From the NCBI GenBank assembly GCA_021286645.1, contig JAJTBZ010000035.1, forward strand, positions 36,041 through 100,040: a stretch of 64,000 nucleotides of DNA. The letters are read 5' to 3'. The stretch is from Ignavibacteria bacterium (lineage in GTDB: Bacteria > Bacteroidota > Ignavibacteria > Ignavibacteriales > Ignavibacteriaceae). How positions within the stretch are numbered: the first letter of the stretch is position 1; each line of letters starts with the position of its first letter. The notes below the pieces were generated by a model. It did no database searches. It was not told the DNA's origin and worked only from the letters and a program-made list of their open reading frames with translations. The translations under genes were made by a program, and so were the position numbers. Positions 10,901-18,723 of this stretch are shown here, piece after piece.

Positions 10901-11016
10901 TCAAGTGCAGCTTCTGTTTGATAAGCCCCTGGGGCCTCATTAACTTCAGAATTCCTGGTGAATTTTTCAAGTACTATAAAATTATTTGATTCTGCAATGG
11001 GTTTATACTGTGGCAT
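7909..11016 (-). CDS. hsdR: Type I restriction enzyme R subunit (type IC, EcoR124I-like)
   Basis: This is the motor and nuclease subunit of the type I restriction complex; it translocates DNA with ATP and cleaves far from the target. The start is taken at 11016 (MPQYKP), which has a GGAAAGAAG Shine-Dalgarno. The TTG at 11049 is less likely. That start gives 1035 residues, close to the 1038 of EcoR124I. The PD-(D/E)xK nuclease is visible as [22 protein letters not shown] (D154, E168, K170 from the 11016 start). The helicase has Walker A HTTGSGKT at about 310-317 and the DEAD-like box FIFDECH. Helicase motif VI is probably QAFSRTNR. The gene overlaps the 3' end of prrC by 14 bases, so the two are translationally coupled. 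Confidence 0.95.
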   Translation of the reverse strand: MPQYKPIAESNNFIVLEKFTRNSEVNEAPGAYQTEAALEKEFIQDLTNQGYENPLNLRTPEALLANARVQLQSLNDMEFSDGEWNRFVEEYLDKPSDSLVEKTRKIHDNYIYDFVFDDGHIQNIYLVDKTNIVRNKVQVISQFEQKGTNANRYDVTILVNGLPLVQVELKKRGVAIREAFNQVHRYSKESFNSKNSLYKYIQIFVISNGTDSRYFANTVERDKNSFDFTMNWAKADNSLIKDLKDFTATFFQKNTLLKVLLTYSVFDTSDTLLIMRPYQIAATERILWKIESSYLAKRWSTIEGGGYIWHTTGSGKTLTSFKAARLATQLNFIDKVFFVVDRKDLDYQTIKEYQRFSPDSVNGSDSTAGLKKNIEKDDNKIIVTTIQKLNNLMKSENDLAIYQKQVVFIFDECHRSQFGEAQKNLKKKFKKFCQFGFTGTPIFPQNALGADTTATVFGRELHSYVITDAIRDEKVLKFKVDYNDVRPRFKDIETEQDLGKLSAAENRKKLLHPDRIKEVSQYILQNFKIKTHRNQGSNKGFNAMFAVSSVDAAKCYYEELKTIQKESEKPLKIATIFSFAANEEQNAIGEIVDETFELSALESSAKEFLTKVINDYNAMFKTSYGVASNEFQNYYRDLAKRVKNKEVDLIIVVGMFLTGFDAPTLNTLFVDKNLRYHGLIQAFSRTNRIYDATKTFGNIVTFRDLEKATVEAITLFGDSNTRNIVLEKSYKEYLAGFTDIVTGEARRGYIEVVKELNERFPNPDEILTEKDKKEFAKLFGEYLRVENILQNYDEFEKLKAFQAININDPEAIEEFKKDYFVTDEDIISMQEIELLKDRTVQDYRSTYNDIRDWLRREKSGKESEESSIKWDDVVFEIDLLKSLEINLDYILELIFEHNKKTKDKKALIAEIRRVIRASVGNRAKESLVVDFINETNLDLLQDKVNVIDSFFAYAQGKQKMEALELIAEENLNEEEAKRYMAASLKREYASENGTELNALLPRMSPLNPQYLTKKQSVFQKLVLFVEKFKGVGGQL

Positions 11017-12148
11017 TTTGTTCTTCTTTCCAATATTTACTATTAACAAGGTGTTCCAACAAAAACCTTACGATTTGTTTTTCAGGATCTGTTGGCTCTG
11101 CTATGACTTCATTCGACAAGGTAGAGTGGCTTGTAAATTGAATCACACGGTTATAGTATGTTTTTTTATCTTCGGGTAACAAATCTGACCATCTTGGATA
11201 ACCTAAAAATTGAGCTGTTTTCTCATAAAGATTTCTAAGGAGTATAAAATGGTATTTTTGAATAGCTTTACTGTCGATGGCTTCCTGAATGGTTTGCTTT
11301 AGAAAAAGGTGATATGAAAAGCTCCTGTTCGAGTCTCCTTTCTTTTCAAGAAGCTCAAAAGTTCCATCATTCAGTTTATTCAGAATATATCCTGCTTGTA
11401 TATCTAATTCATTATAGAGAACATTATAAAAAAGGGGGCTATGTGTTGATACAATAAATTTTAAGCCTTTGGAATTGGTAATGAGGGTAGCTAAATTAAC
11501 AGCGAGTTCAATCAAGTGATTATCATCTAACGAACTTACCGGATCATCAATAAACACGTATTTCAAATCATTGAACTTGTCTGTTGAACGATCCACGGTT
11601 TCAAGGATTTTTAATTGTTCAACAACTTGTTCAAGCAAACTATAAAAGATACACCAAATAAAATTGCTTTCTTCTGACTTTGAAATCTTTATCTTGTCAA
11701 TTTTTTCTAGATTGCCACCTTCAATAGAGAATTCTATCTCTGAATATGCTTTTATAATAACATCATTATTATTTTCATCTTTGGCGATATATGTTTCATT
11801 GAAGCGTGGAGTTAATTTGGCACTGGTATAATGTTGGAAATTTTTAATTACGTTACCATCCAACCCTTGGTCTTTAAGAAATCCGAGAAGCATATCTGTA
11901 AATCTGTTGGGACGTATAAGGAGTTTTCTTTTTTTATCTTCCAGCAAATCATTATCCCAGTAAAATAGATCTTCCGTGAAAGCGTTGTAATAAAGGATTT
12001 TATAGTCTTCACTTTTATTTGGCGCCACGTCTTCCTTGAATACACGGGATAACCGGGTTTTCCCCGAGCCATTAAAAGCATAGATTAACTGAACCTTTTT
12101 ATCAGTATTTTTAAGTTTTTGAGCTATATCAACTAATGTCTGCCCCAT
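11003..12148 (-). CDS. prrC: PrrC-type anticodon nuclease (tRNA-cleaving ribotoxin of a type IC R-M locus)
   Basis: The 381-residue protein has an ABC-type ATPase part: Walker [15 protein letters not shown] (K30), a degenerate signature region [12 protein letters not shown], Walker [16 protein letters not shown] (about 198-211), and switch His in STHSP (H236). The C-terminal part carries RNLYE (R305, E309) and, exactly 32 residues after the Glu, H341 in FTSHSTLS. E. coli PrrC has the same R-x3-E-x31-H layout (R320, E324, H356). PrrC is kept silent by its R-M partner; when the R-M enzyme is inhibited it cuts the anticodon loop of tRNA-Lys, blocking phage translation. The N-terminus [12 protein letters not shown] also fits the family. 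The gene lies between hsdS and hsdR as in EcoprrI. The tRNA target here is inferred. Confidence 0.9.
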   Translation of the reverse strand: MGQTLVDIAQKLKNTDKKVQLIYAFNGSGKTRLSRVFKEDVAPNKSEDYKILYYNAFTEDLFYWDNDLLEDKKRKLLIRPNRFTDMLLGFLKDQGLDGNVIKNFQHYTSAKLTPRFNETYIAKDENNNDVIIKAYSEIEFSIEGGNLEKIDKIKISKSEESNFIWCIFYSLLEQVVEQLKILETVDRSTDKFNDLKYVFIDDPVSSLDDNHLIELAVNLATLITNSKGLKFIVSTHSPLFYNVLYNELDIQAGYILNKLNDGTFELLEKKGDSNRSFSYHLFLKQTIQEAIDSKAIQKYHFILLRNLYEKTAQFLGYPRWSDLLPEDKKTYYNRVIQFTSHSTLSNEVIAEPTDPEKQIVRFLLEHLVNSKYWKEEQNATV

Positions 12149-12158
12149 CTTATACCCC

Positions 12159-13289
12159 TCAATTATGCTTCGGAAATGTTAGTAATAAATCACGGTAATA
12201 TTCATACTGTTTCTGCCTTAACTTAATTTCTTTCGGAAGACCTTCACTAATTGAGGTAGTGAGTAGGTCGAAATTATCGAGGATATTAACAATTCGTTCT
12301 TGTTCCTCTAAAGAGGGAATTGGAATGACGTATTCCATGATTTTATTCTTATTTCCTCTTGGCATTTTAGCTCCCTTAGCGTGTTTCATGTTGAACGCAA
12401 AGAATTTATCGTCTGCTAACACATGATATAAATATCGAGGACTAATTGATACATCTATGATGTTAATCACAAGCACGTCTCCATTTGTACCGCCAATACA
12501 ATCAGCAATCCATATTTTCTTTAGATATGGCCGAATATTACCTATTAAAATATCGCAGATATTATATTTCACATAATTACCGGATTGTGGTAAATAAGTA
12601 GAAATTGTTTTCCCTTGTTTATTTTGTAAAAGATTATCAACACCAACATAGTTATTTTTATCAAGTTTATCATAGCTGATTCGTTCACTAGCGTATCGGG
12701 TTACTTCCCCCAACGTCTTCCATTTCACTTCACTCTCATCGAAATTCAACAGCTGTTCACGATAATAATTATACTGTTTTTTGCGCGCTGTTAGCTCCGC
12801 TGTTAGCTCCGCTGTTAGCTCTGTAAAGGTATCGAGAATACGAACAATCTCTTTTTGAACAGGTAGAGGTGGAACTGGAATGGGAACTTCTAATATTTCA
12901 CTTGTACGTAATGCTGGAATTCCAGCACCGTGTTGTTTTGTCATAAATCTTTCCTGGTTAAGTTTCAGGAAGTGATAAATAAATCTATTTTCAACCAACT
13001 CAATTTTTGGCAAAACAACATAACAATGGGCATTAGCATAAAATTTTGTAGTGACGAAGTTAACAAAACCAGCAGAAGCCCCTCCTTGGCTAATTATTGT
13101 TTTGTTTCCCTCATAATTGTAAACATCCGTATATCCTGAAAACGAAATACCACCGTTATAAGCAGGATACCTCCCATCATCCAAAAGTAATTCCTTGTTA
13201 AGCTGATTGCCTTTTTCAAGTCTAACAACTTCCCTCAGCATCTTCCATTCAACTGCCACGCCATGTAATAAATTATCTATTAGGCTCAT
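12159..13289 (-). CDS. hsdS: Type I restriction-modification specificity subunit
   Basis: The 376-residue S subunit sets the bipartite DNA target. Target-recognition domain 1 spans about 15-150. The central conserved helix at about 143-185 carries the reiterated segment [13 protein letters not shown] at 156-168. Target-recognition domain 2 spans about 190-320 ([24 protein letters not shown]), and a distal conserved helix closes the protein ([15 protein letters not shown] to [11 protein letters not shown]). The TAEL-type repeat is the hallmark of type IC S subunits such as EcoR124I. The gene overlaps hsdM by 4 bases and is followed after 10 bases by prrC. The exact DNA target cannot be read from sequence. 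Confidence 0.93.
   Translation of the reverse strand: MSLIDNLLHGVAVEWKMLREVVRLEKGNQLNKELLLDDGRYPAYNGGISFSGYTDVYNYEGNKTIISQGGASAGFVNFVTTKFYANAHCYVVLPKIELVENRFIYHFLKLNQERFMTKQHGAGIPALRTSEILEVPIPVPPLPVQKEIVRILDTFTELTAELTAELTARKKQYNYYREQLLNFDESEVKWKTLGEVTRYASERISYDKLDKNNYVGVDNLLQNKQGKTISTYLPQSGNYVKYNICDILIGNIRPYLKKIWIADCIGGTNGDVLVINIIDVSISPRYLYHVLADDKFFAFNMKHAKGAKMPRGNKNKIMEYVIPIPSLEEQERIVNILDNFDLLTTSISEGLPKEIKLRQKQYEYYRDLLLTFPKHN
12787..12822 (-). repeat. Three 12-bp units in hsdS encoding the ELTA/TAEL spacer repeat
   Basis: On the plus strand the unit GCTGTTAGCTCC occurs at 12787-12798 and 12799-12810, and once more with one change at 12811-12822. Read on the coding strand it gives ELTA three times, lying between the two recognition domains. 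In the EcoR124 family, gain or loss of one such unit lengthens or shortens the spacer between target half-sites by one base. This tract is therefore a slippage-prone specificity switch. Confidence 0.9.
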
Positions 13290-14833
13290 GCTTCAATCTC
13301 TTTTACAATGGCAACAATTTCGGCACGTAGCTTATTTATTTTCTTCACGGTTTTAGTAATTTCATCATTCAGTTTTGTAATATCCACCTGCTCACGATTG
13401 TCTTTTGCTTCTACATACGAACTTACCGACAGGTTATAATCATTTTCAATAATTAGCCTATTATCAACCGTTTTTGCCACATGTGCCACATGCTGTTTAC
13501 TGTTGAACAGTTGCATAATCTGCTCAATATGCTCGTCTAATAGTATATTGTTGTTGGTGGCTTTTTTAAAGAAAGCTTCGCCGCTGGCATCAATAAACTG
13601 CGTTTTATTTTCGGTTTTGTGTTTTGATAGCACAAGAATATTTACAGCTATTGAAGTGCCATAGAATAAGTTTGGGGCTAAAGAGATAATAGTTTCAACA
13701 AAGTTGTTATCCACTAAATACTTCCTGATTTTCTGCTCCGCTCCACTACGGTAAAATATACCGGGGAAGCAAACAATAGCAGCCCTGCCTTTACCAGAAA
13801 GATAATGGAGGGCATGTAACACAAAAGCAAAATCTGCTTTGGATTTCGGAGCCAACACCCCGGCGGGTGCAAAACGGTCATCATTAATGAGCGTTGGATC
13901 ATCGTCCCCAATCCATTTTATGGAATAAGGCGGGTTTGAAACTATGGCATCAAAAGGTTTTTCATCGCCATAGTGCGGGTCTATAAGCGTATTGCCAAGT
14001 GCAAGGTTAAATTTATCGTAGTTTATGTTGTGCAAAAACATATTCATACGGGCAAGGTTATACGTAGTATGGTTTACTTCCTGCCCATAGAAACCTTCTT
14101 CGATAATATGATTTTCAAAGTGCTTTTTTGCCTGTAACAATAAAGAGCCTGAACCCGCAGCCGGGTCATATATTTTATTTACTGTTTTCTGCTTATGCAT
14201 TGCCAATTGTGCAATGAGTTTCGAAACATGCTGAGGCGTGAAAAACTCTCCTCCTGATTTTCCTGCATTTGCGGCATAATTGGAGATAAGGAATTCATAG
14301 GCATCGCCGAAAAGGTCAATTTGGTTGTCTTCAAAATTTCCAAAATTCAGTTCTTCTACACCCTTCAAAACGGCAGCTAAACGGCTGTTTTTTGCTTCAA
14401 CGGTATTACCTAATCGCGTGCTTGTTGTGTCAAAATCGGCAAACAATCCTTTTATATCAGGTTCAGATGGATAACCATTTGCAGAACTTTCAATAGCGTC
14501 AAAAATTGCTTTTAAGTCTGTATTCAGATTAGGGTTTGTATTGGCTGTTAGTGCAACATTCACAAAAAGTTGACTCGGGTAAATAAAATACCCTTTTGTT
14601 TTAATCGCATCGTCCTTTATTGCGGGTGTAATTTCTTTATCCGGGTAGTTTGCATAATTCACGCTTTCATCACCACCTTCAATATAATTGGTAAAGTTTT
14701 CACTGATAAAGCGATAAAATAACGCGCCTAAGACAAACTGTTTAAAATCCCATCCATCAACCGAGCCACGAACCTCGTTGGCTATTTTCCAAATTTTCGC
14801 TTGCAATTCTTGTCTTTGTGCTATGCCTGTCAT
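13286..14833 (-). CDS. hsdM: Type I restriction-modification N6-adenine methyltransferase subunit
   Basis: The 515-residue protein has an N-terminal helical HsdM domain (about 10-160). A class gamma N6-adenine methylase follows, with SAM-binding motif [10 protein letters not shown] (222-230) and catalytic motif IV SNPPY (299-303). With HsdS it methylates the host target; with HsdR added it restricts foreign DNA. The size agrees with type IC HsdM of about 520 residues. An AAGGAAAT Shine-Dalgarno lies just before the ATG. It is the first gene of the hsdM-hsdS-prrC-hsdR unit, so the operon promoter should lie in 14834-14900. Confidence 0.95.
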   Translation of the reverse strand: MTGIAQRQELQAKIWKIANEVRGSVDGWDFKQFVLGALFYRFISENFTNYIEGGDESVNYANYPDKEITPAIKDDAIKTKGYFIYPSQLFVNVALTANTNPNLNTDLKAIFDAIESSANGYPSEPDIKGLFADFDTTSTRLGNTVEAKNSRLAAVLKGVEELNFGNFEDNQIDLFGDAYEFLISNYAANAGKSGGEFFTPQHVSKLIAQLAMHKQKTVNKIYDPAAGSGSLLLQAKKHFENHIIEEGFYGQEVNHTTYNLARMNMFLHNINYDKFNLALGNTLIDPHYGDEKPFDAIVSNPPYSIKWIGDDDPTLINDDRFAPAGVLAPKSKADFAFVLHALHYLSGKGRAAIVCFPGIFYRSGAEQKIRKYLVDNNFVETIISLAPNLFYGTSIAVNILVLSKHKTENKTQFIDASGEAFFKKATNNNILLDEHIEQIMQLFNSKQHVAHVAKTVDNRLIIENDYNLSVSSYVEAKDNREQVDITKLNDEITKTVKKINKLRAEIVAIVKEIEA

Positions 14834-16046
14834 TTATTTCCTTTATTAAATCTTATAGACTAATTGCCAAAATTGTAACAATTTCAAATAGACTTCTTGT
14901 ATAGATTGCTATTAGTTTTGCACATAACCATAACAATGTTATGCTTTTACCATGTATTCGCACAAGCCAGGTTAACTTACTGCCCGGTTCGCGCAACCCT
15001 ACCTTTAATCTGCTCAGTTGTTAAGATAATGGTAAATAGCAATGCTGGTCTAACAATATTTAGCATCTCTATTTCAAATCATCATTGTAACTGAATTACT
15101 GAATGAGTAAAAACCAAGTGTAGTTTTAGTCATTTCAGTAAATAACATTTGATTTTTATATCCATCAGAATTCCAGTGTGTCATTGTGGGGGATTAATTC
15201 TATACGTCATTCTCCCACATGATTAACGAACAAAAGTGCAAAATTTCTTCTCTAAGATACGAATATCTTTTAATTACATTACTTTTATTCCTGTGAAAGA
15301 ATCTCAGTCCTTCAGTTGAAAGTTCAGTATTATAATAATTAGAATACGAACATTAGTATTAACGAATTAACGGATTCTTTTATCATTAAAAAGAGGTTGT
15401 GGCCCTAAATTAATCTCTTTCGGAATTGAGCTTATACCCCCTTTCACAACAACTTGAAATCCCGGAGTTCATTTGGTGCTGTGGCTGCGCGTGCCAATCT
15501 TATCCTTCCAGGCAAACCTGCCATCCGGCAGAACCGGAACGTTCTATCCAATATCTGAGTCGTCCTGAAAATGGTTGACGTTTTTATGTACATAAAATAA
15601 GTAAATTATTCTAACAGATATTACCTGAAGTCAGTAGCCCGAAAGATGCTAATTGTTTGAACTACCCGCAATATAATCGACAAAGAAGTGAAATAGTAGA
15701 TTCGCAGGATAGATAAAAGGAGTTCACAATGGCAGAACGATTATAGACTCAACCCGCTGGTGGGCAGGCACCGCAAGTTCTGTTCTTCTCTCGCACGACT
15801 CGAATCCGAGACCGGGGAAGAAAGACGGAAATCGTAATAATTCAGTATCCCTGCCGATTTACCGGAAGTTGTTTCCGGGTACGTTACCAAAGCCAGACAA
15901 ATTTTCCGTAAAAACATCAGTATGCTGTTTATCCTATCCACCTCAAAAAGCTGTTATTCACCTGCATTTATTTTTTTGCAGTATTGAATAAATAATACCC
16001 GAATACTGTATTTTACAGAACCATTTATTTAATACTTAGGAAAAAT
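14834..16046. other. Gene-poor, decayed 1.2-kb region with relics of tRNA-like repeats
   Basis: No convincing gene. It holds the hsd promoter at its left end. At about 15507-15552 there is a degenerate copy of the tRNA-Asp-like repeat: the minus strand reads TTGGATAGAACGT, then stem TCCGG-TTCTG-CCGGA. Around 15757-15818 there are further fragments (GGTGGGCAGG; CGACTCGAATCCGAGACC, which resembles a T-arm). At 15718-15746 a clear ribosome-binding site (AAAGGAG) and ATG are followed after five codons by a stop, looking like the broken start of a lost gene. The right end carries the promoter of the small secreted protein at 16047. Confidence 0.5.
15507..15552 (-). repeat. Degenerate tRNA-Asp-like repeat unit
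   Basis: The minus strand gives TTGGATAGAACGT followed by a five-base-pair stem TCCGG/CCGGA with loop TTCTG. It matches the D-arm plus anticodon-arm part of the repeat family at 16500-17078, but the consensus stem there is CCCGC/GCGGG. Both sides of the stem are changed so that pairing is kept. The 3' half is not recognisable. Confidence 0.55.
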
Positions 16047-16259
16047 ATGAAACGTTTATTTATTGCTCTTTTCGTTATTGGTACTTTAATCAGCCCCAGC
16101 TTTGCACAGAATGCAGACTCCCTAAAACAACCAAAAAAACATGCGAAAGCTAAAGTTGCCGAAATGAAGGCGGAAGCAAAGAAGGCTGCTGCTGCAAATG
16201 CTGTAACTGAAAAAAAGACAACACCTGCAAAAAAAGCTGATACAAAAGATAAAAAGTAA
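16047..16259 (+). CDS. Small secreted Lys/Ala-rich protein
   Basis: The 70-residue protein has a clear signal peptide (MKRLFIALFVIGTLISPSFA, cleavage before QNAD). The mature part of about 50 residues is highly basic and helical: KQPKKHAKAKVAEMKAEAKKAAAANAV, then KKTTPAKKADTKDKK. A TAGGA site precedes the ATG and a strong terminator follows. No domain is recognised. It may act at the envelope, binding nucleic acid or anionic polymer, but that is a guess from charge alone. Confidence 0.75.
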   Translation: MKRLFIALFVIGTLISPSFAQNADSLKQPKKHAKAKVAEMKAEAKKAAAANAVTEKKTTPAKKADTKDKK

Positions 16260-16294
16260 ATCAAATAATCGTTAAGCAATTATCCCTGATTTTA

Positions 16295-16326
16295 GCTGTC
16301 CCGGCAATAGCCGTGGCAGCTTTTTT
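16295..16326 (+). terminator. Intrinsic terminator of the small secreted protein
   Basis: A two-part stem pairs GCTGTC with GGCAGC around an inner CGGC-AATA-GCCG. Six T follow at 16321-16326. It lies 35 bases after the stop. Confidence 0.85.
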
Positions 16327-16499
16327 ATTGCACGAAACCATATTAATCTATCTGTTATAATCCACGATATAACATCGCATCAGCGAGTTAGTCATCTCGA
16401 TAAAAATGAATTTCCTGCCCGAACAGTGGAATCATTTGCTTCGAAAACCTTATCATAGCAGGCACTGCCATCTTCCGGTACCCCGGTTGCAAGTGATGC

Positions 16500-17078
16500 T
16501 ACTATGTAAAGGAAGACCGGGACGCACCTGTCGGTTGGCAGGTAAACTCGCGACCTTCCCGCTAGTAGCGGAACGTTCTAACCAACTTTCCTTTTAAAAT
16601 GAAAAAAGCCTACCACAATGTGACAGGCTCTTAACTTTGGCGGGGCCGACGAGACTTCCCGACTACTCGTCGGGACGACCTTCCCGCCAGAAGCGGGACG
16701 TTATACCAACTTTCCTTTTAAAATGAAAAACCCGTCAAAATGTGACGGGCTTTTTAAGAGCGGGGCCGACGAGACTTCCCGACTACTCGTCGGGACGACC
16801 TTCCCGCCAGAAGCGGGACGTTCTAACCAACTTTCCTTTTAAAACAAAAAACCCGTCACAGTGTGACGGGCTTTTTAAGAGCGGGGCCGACGAGACTTCC
16901 CGACTACTCGTCGGGACGACCTTCCCGCCGAAGCGGGACGTTCTAACCAACTGTTCGTTTAAAATGAAAAAAGCCTACCACAATGTGACAGGCTCTTAAC
17001 TTTGGCGGGGCCGACGAGACTTCCCGACTACTCGTCGGGACGACCTTCCCGCCTAAAGCGGGACGTTCTAACCAACTG
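16500..17078 (-). repeat. Tandem array of five tRNA-Asp-like hairpin units separated by terminators
   Basis: Read on the minus strand, downstream of the real tRNA-Asp, units lie at 17004-17078, 16881-16952, 16760-16832, 16639-16711 and about 16500-16587. Start-to-start spacing, counting the tRNA at 17126, is 122, 123, 121 and 121 bases. Each unit keeps AGTTGGTTAGAACG (tRNA D-arm), AAGGTCG (variable region) and, in the first four, AGTCTCGTCGGCCCCG (T-arm to acceptor). The anticodon arm is replaced by a five-base-pair stem CCCGC/GCGGG with a 4-5-base loop. The T-arm start is replaced by stem CCCGAC-GAGTA-GTCGGG. The fifth unit has another 3' half, with an ACCTG/CAGGT hairpin. Intrinsic terminators sit between units at about 16602-16630, 16727-16754, 16849-16875 and 16970-16996. 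The units cannot be functional tRNAs: there is no seven-base anticodon loop and no 5' acceptor strand. Confidence 0.85.
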
Positions 17079-17093
17079 TTCGTTTAAAAAGCA

Positions 17094-17120
17094 AAAAGCC
17101 CATCTTTCGATGAGCTTTTA
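17094..17120 (-). terminator. Intrinsic terminator directly after tRNA-Asp
   Basis: On the minus strand a 10-bp stem (AAAGCTCATC/GATGGGCTTT, one G-T pair) closes on a GAAA tetraloop and is followed by T-rich sequence. The same hairpin recurs at 43940-43967 and 44279-44309. Confidence 0.8.
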
Positions 17121-17122
17121 CG

Positions 17123-17199
17123 TGGCGGGGCCGACGAGACTCGAACTCGCGACCTCCTGCGTGACAGGCAGGCGTTCTAACCAACTGAACTACGACCCC
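17123..17199 (-). tRNA. tRNA-Asp (anticodon GTC), CCA encoded
   Basis: The minus strand gives a standard 74-base cloverleaf (17199 to 17126). The acceptor GGGGTCG pairs with CGGCCCC. The D-arm is GTTC...GAAC. The anticodon stem CCTGC/GCAGG holds loop CTGTCAC, giving anticodon GTC. The variable loop is AGGTC and the T-arm is GCGAG-TTCGAGT-CTCGT. The discriminator G is followed by an encoded CCA (17123-17125). It sits at the head of the tRNA-like repeat array. Confidence 0.97.
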
Positions 17200-17292
17200 G
17201 TTATGTTCAATTTTTGTGTTGCTAAATTAGGAAATTATTGCATGATATTCAAATCTTACCCTTAATAATATGCAATATTTTTGAAAAAATTG

Positions 17293-17724
17293 TCACTTTT
17301 CGCGCACTTCAATACCTTGCATTGCAAGCGCTTTTTTATAGTCTGCAGAACATGCACTTACCAGTTTTTGCAGTGCCGGTACATGTATATCATCCAATTT
17401 TTTAATATATAAGCACCCTTTGCCTGTCTGGAACTTACCGAGTTCAGTAAGTTGCTCAGTATGTAGTGTCATCATTCCGGTTAAATACAAAGAGAATTTA
17501 TCTTTTCGGGGAGAGAAACCGACAATACAGGTATCGCCTTCCGTGCCGGTGGGGTATTTGTAGTGATACATACCAAATGAAATGATGCTTTTGGCGTAAA
17601 GAACCGCTTCCTTTTGGGTAGCAGCGTACATTATATCAATAAGCTTTTCTGTTTCCTGTTTACGGGTTGGCGGCTGAATTTTCTCTACAAATTCCCGAAC
17701 TTCGTTACTAACCGGAGCTTTCAT
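17293..17724 (-). CDS. DUF1801 domain protein
   Basis: The 143-residue protein fits the DUF1801 (YdhG-like) family: NEVREFVEKIQPPTRKQETEKLIDIM, a central SIISFGMYHYKYPTGTEGDTCIVGFSPRKDKFSLYLTG, and TGKGCLYIKKLDDIHVPALQKLVSACSADYK. The fold is small alpha/beta with no demonstrated enzymatic activity. It lies 56 bases downstream of the marR-like gene on the same strand and may be co-transcribed with it. Confidence 0.75.
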   Translation of the reverse strand: MKAPVSNEVREFVEKIQPPTRKQETEKLIDIMYAATQKEAVLYAKSIISFGMYHYKYPTGTEGDTCIVGFSPRKDKFSLYLTGMMTLHTEQLTELGKFQTGKGCLYIKKLDDIHVPALQKLVSACSADYKKALAMQGIEVREK

Positions 17725-17780
17725 GGATAACCTTTCGCTGTTTTGGTAACAAACACGGGAAATTTGTAAAAGATTCCTTA

Positions 17781-18482
17781 TTACCGTTTCAGGTACACGC
17801 AGTTTTCTTTATAATCATGGCTGCAATTCTCGCCGGTGCAAACCGGAAGATCTTCCCCTACCATTTCCCGGTAAATATCACAAAAATCCCTGCCCTTATG
17901 TTTCTGCCATATACCCGCGAATTTACTTTCCACATCGCGCAGCAGAAGAGTGCACAATTCTATATCCTCGGGTGCCATATCATTAAATATCAATTTACTT
18001 ACGCGGCCAAACACCTGATAACATTGTTGCAGTACTTCTTTACCCTGTGGTGTTACATCCAGACGCTTCGAACGCTTATCGTTTTCATCATCGGTCTCGG
18101 TAATATATCCCTGTGCTTTCAGACTGGCAATAAAATTTAATCCGGTAGAAAATTCAATCAGGTTACATTGTATAGCCTCTGTCTTCTTCGGATTCCGAAG
18201 TTTTGCTATGGAATTGAGGATAAAAAACTCATCAAGATGCCGCAGCGGCACCTGATTCATTGAAGCCTGTAAATAAAAACGATGGAGCCGCATAATCCAG
18301 TCCAGCAGCTTGGTTAACAGAACTTGAGGAATTGGCGGGGCAATACCCTCAAACAACGGCCGCACAAACTTCAATTCTCTTTTCTTCGAGAGATAATATA
18401 GACAGAAATCCTCCAGATCAGCATTTGCATGATTACCGGCGAATTCGGCCCACTGATTTACCAGCTCAACAGTTTTATTCAC
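17781..18482 (-). CDS. MarR-family regulator with Cys-rich C-terminal tail
   Basis: The 233-residue protein carries a MarR-type winged helix at about 80-165 (LRHLDEFFILNSIAKL, LIEFSTGLNFIASLKAQGYITETDDENDKRSKRLDVTPQGKEVL). It is longer than usual MarR proteins of about 140-160 residues. The N-terminus adds about 50 residues. The C-terminus ends in four Cys (C201, C215, C220, C228) in FCDIYREMVGEDLPVCTGENCSHDYKENC-type context (short segments quoted). It is divergent from the efflux operon at 18724 and most likely represses it, as EmrR does for emrAB. The Cys cluster suggests sensing of metal, oxidant or thiol-reactive compound; this is inference. Confidence 0.8.
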   Translation of the reverse strand: MNKTVELVNQWAEFAGNHANADLEDFCLYYLSKKRELKFVRPLFEGIAPPIPQVLLTKLLDWIMRLHRFYLQASMNQVPLRHLDEFFILNSIAKLRNPKKTEAIQCNLIEFSTGLNFIASLKAQGYITETDDENDKRSKRLDVTPQGKEVLQQCYQVFGRVSKLIFNDMAPEDIELCTLLLRDVESKFAGIWQKHKGRDFCDIYREMVGEDLPVCTGENCSHDYKENCVYLKR

Positions 18483-18570
18483 AAATTACCTCAAGTTTGA
18501 TATATTTTTTAAATTTTTATAACATTTATTTGCAATTATAAGGAATTTTACATAGTTTCGCAATGGATTT

Positions 18571-18586
18571 ATATCACAAATGATAT
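18571..18586. promoter_or_regulatory. Probable MarR operator in the divergent marR/efflux region
   Basis: ATATCA-CAAA-TGATAT is a perfect 6+6 inverted repeat between the two divergent genes. A related half-site (ATATCATATTTG) starts at 18602, and a separate inverted repeat AACTACT-GATGG-AGTAGTT lies at 18650-18668. The size of the first site suits a MarR dimer. Confidence 0.5.
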
Positions 18587-18723
18587 TTTATTGAGCATTT
18601 TATATCATATTTGCTGTGTGTTACCGTGTTACAATATCAATTTCTCACGAACTACTGATGGAGTAGTTTACAGCAAATGTACTCATGTAATTAAAAAGAA
18701 CATTATTTATAAAGGTATTTTTT

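Noticed and set aside
11017..11049. TTG start for hsdR
   Set aside because: The ATG at 11016 has a better Shine-Dalgarno and gives a protein length matching EcoR124I HsdR.
14897..15094. 65-codon plus-strand frame
   Set aside because: No ribosome-binding site, no family likeness, in a decayed region.
15555..15580. Possible insertion-sequence end
   Set aside because: The stretch CTGAGTCGTCCTGAAAATGG is suggestive of an IS end, but no partner terminal repeat or transposase piece could be found.
16500..17078. Several further functional tRNA-Asp genes
   Set aside because: The copies lack a seven-base anticodon loop, an anticodon and the 5' acceptor strand.
16500..17200. CRISPR array
   Set aside because: The units repeat regularly, but each is about 75 bases and tRNA-derived, with terminators instead of unique spacers, and there are no cas genes.
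16406..17265. Plus-strand frames rich in GPTRLPDYSSGRP or TRLELATSC-type peptides
   Set aside because: They run antisense over tRNA-Asp and its repeat units. The peptide is the familiar antisense translation of a tRNA, and there are no ribosome-binding sites.
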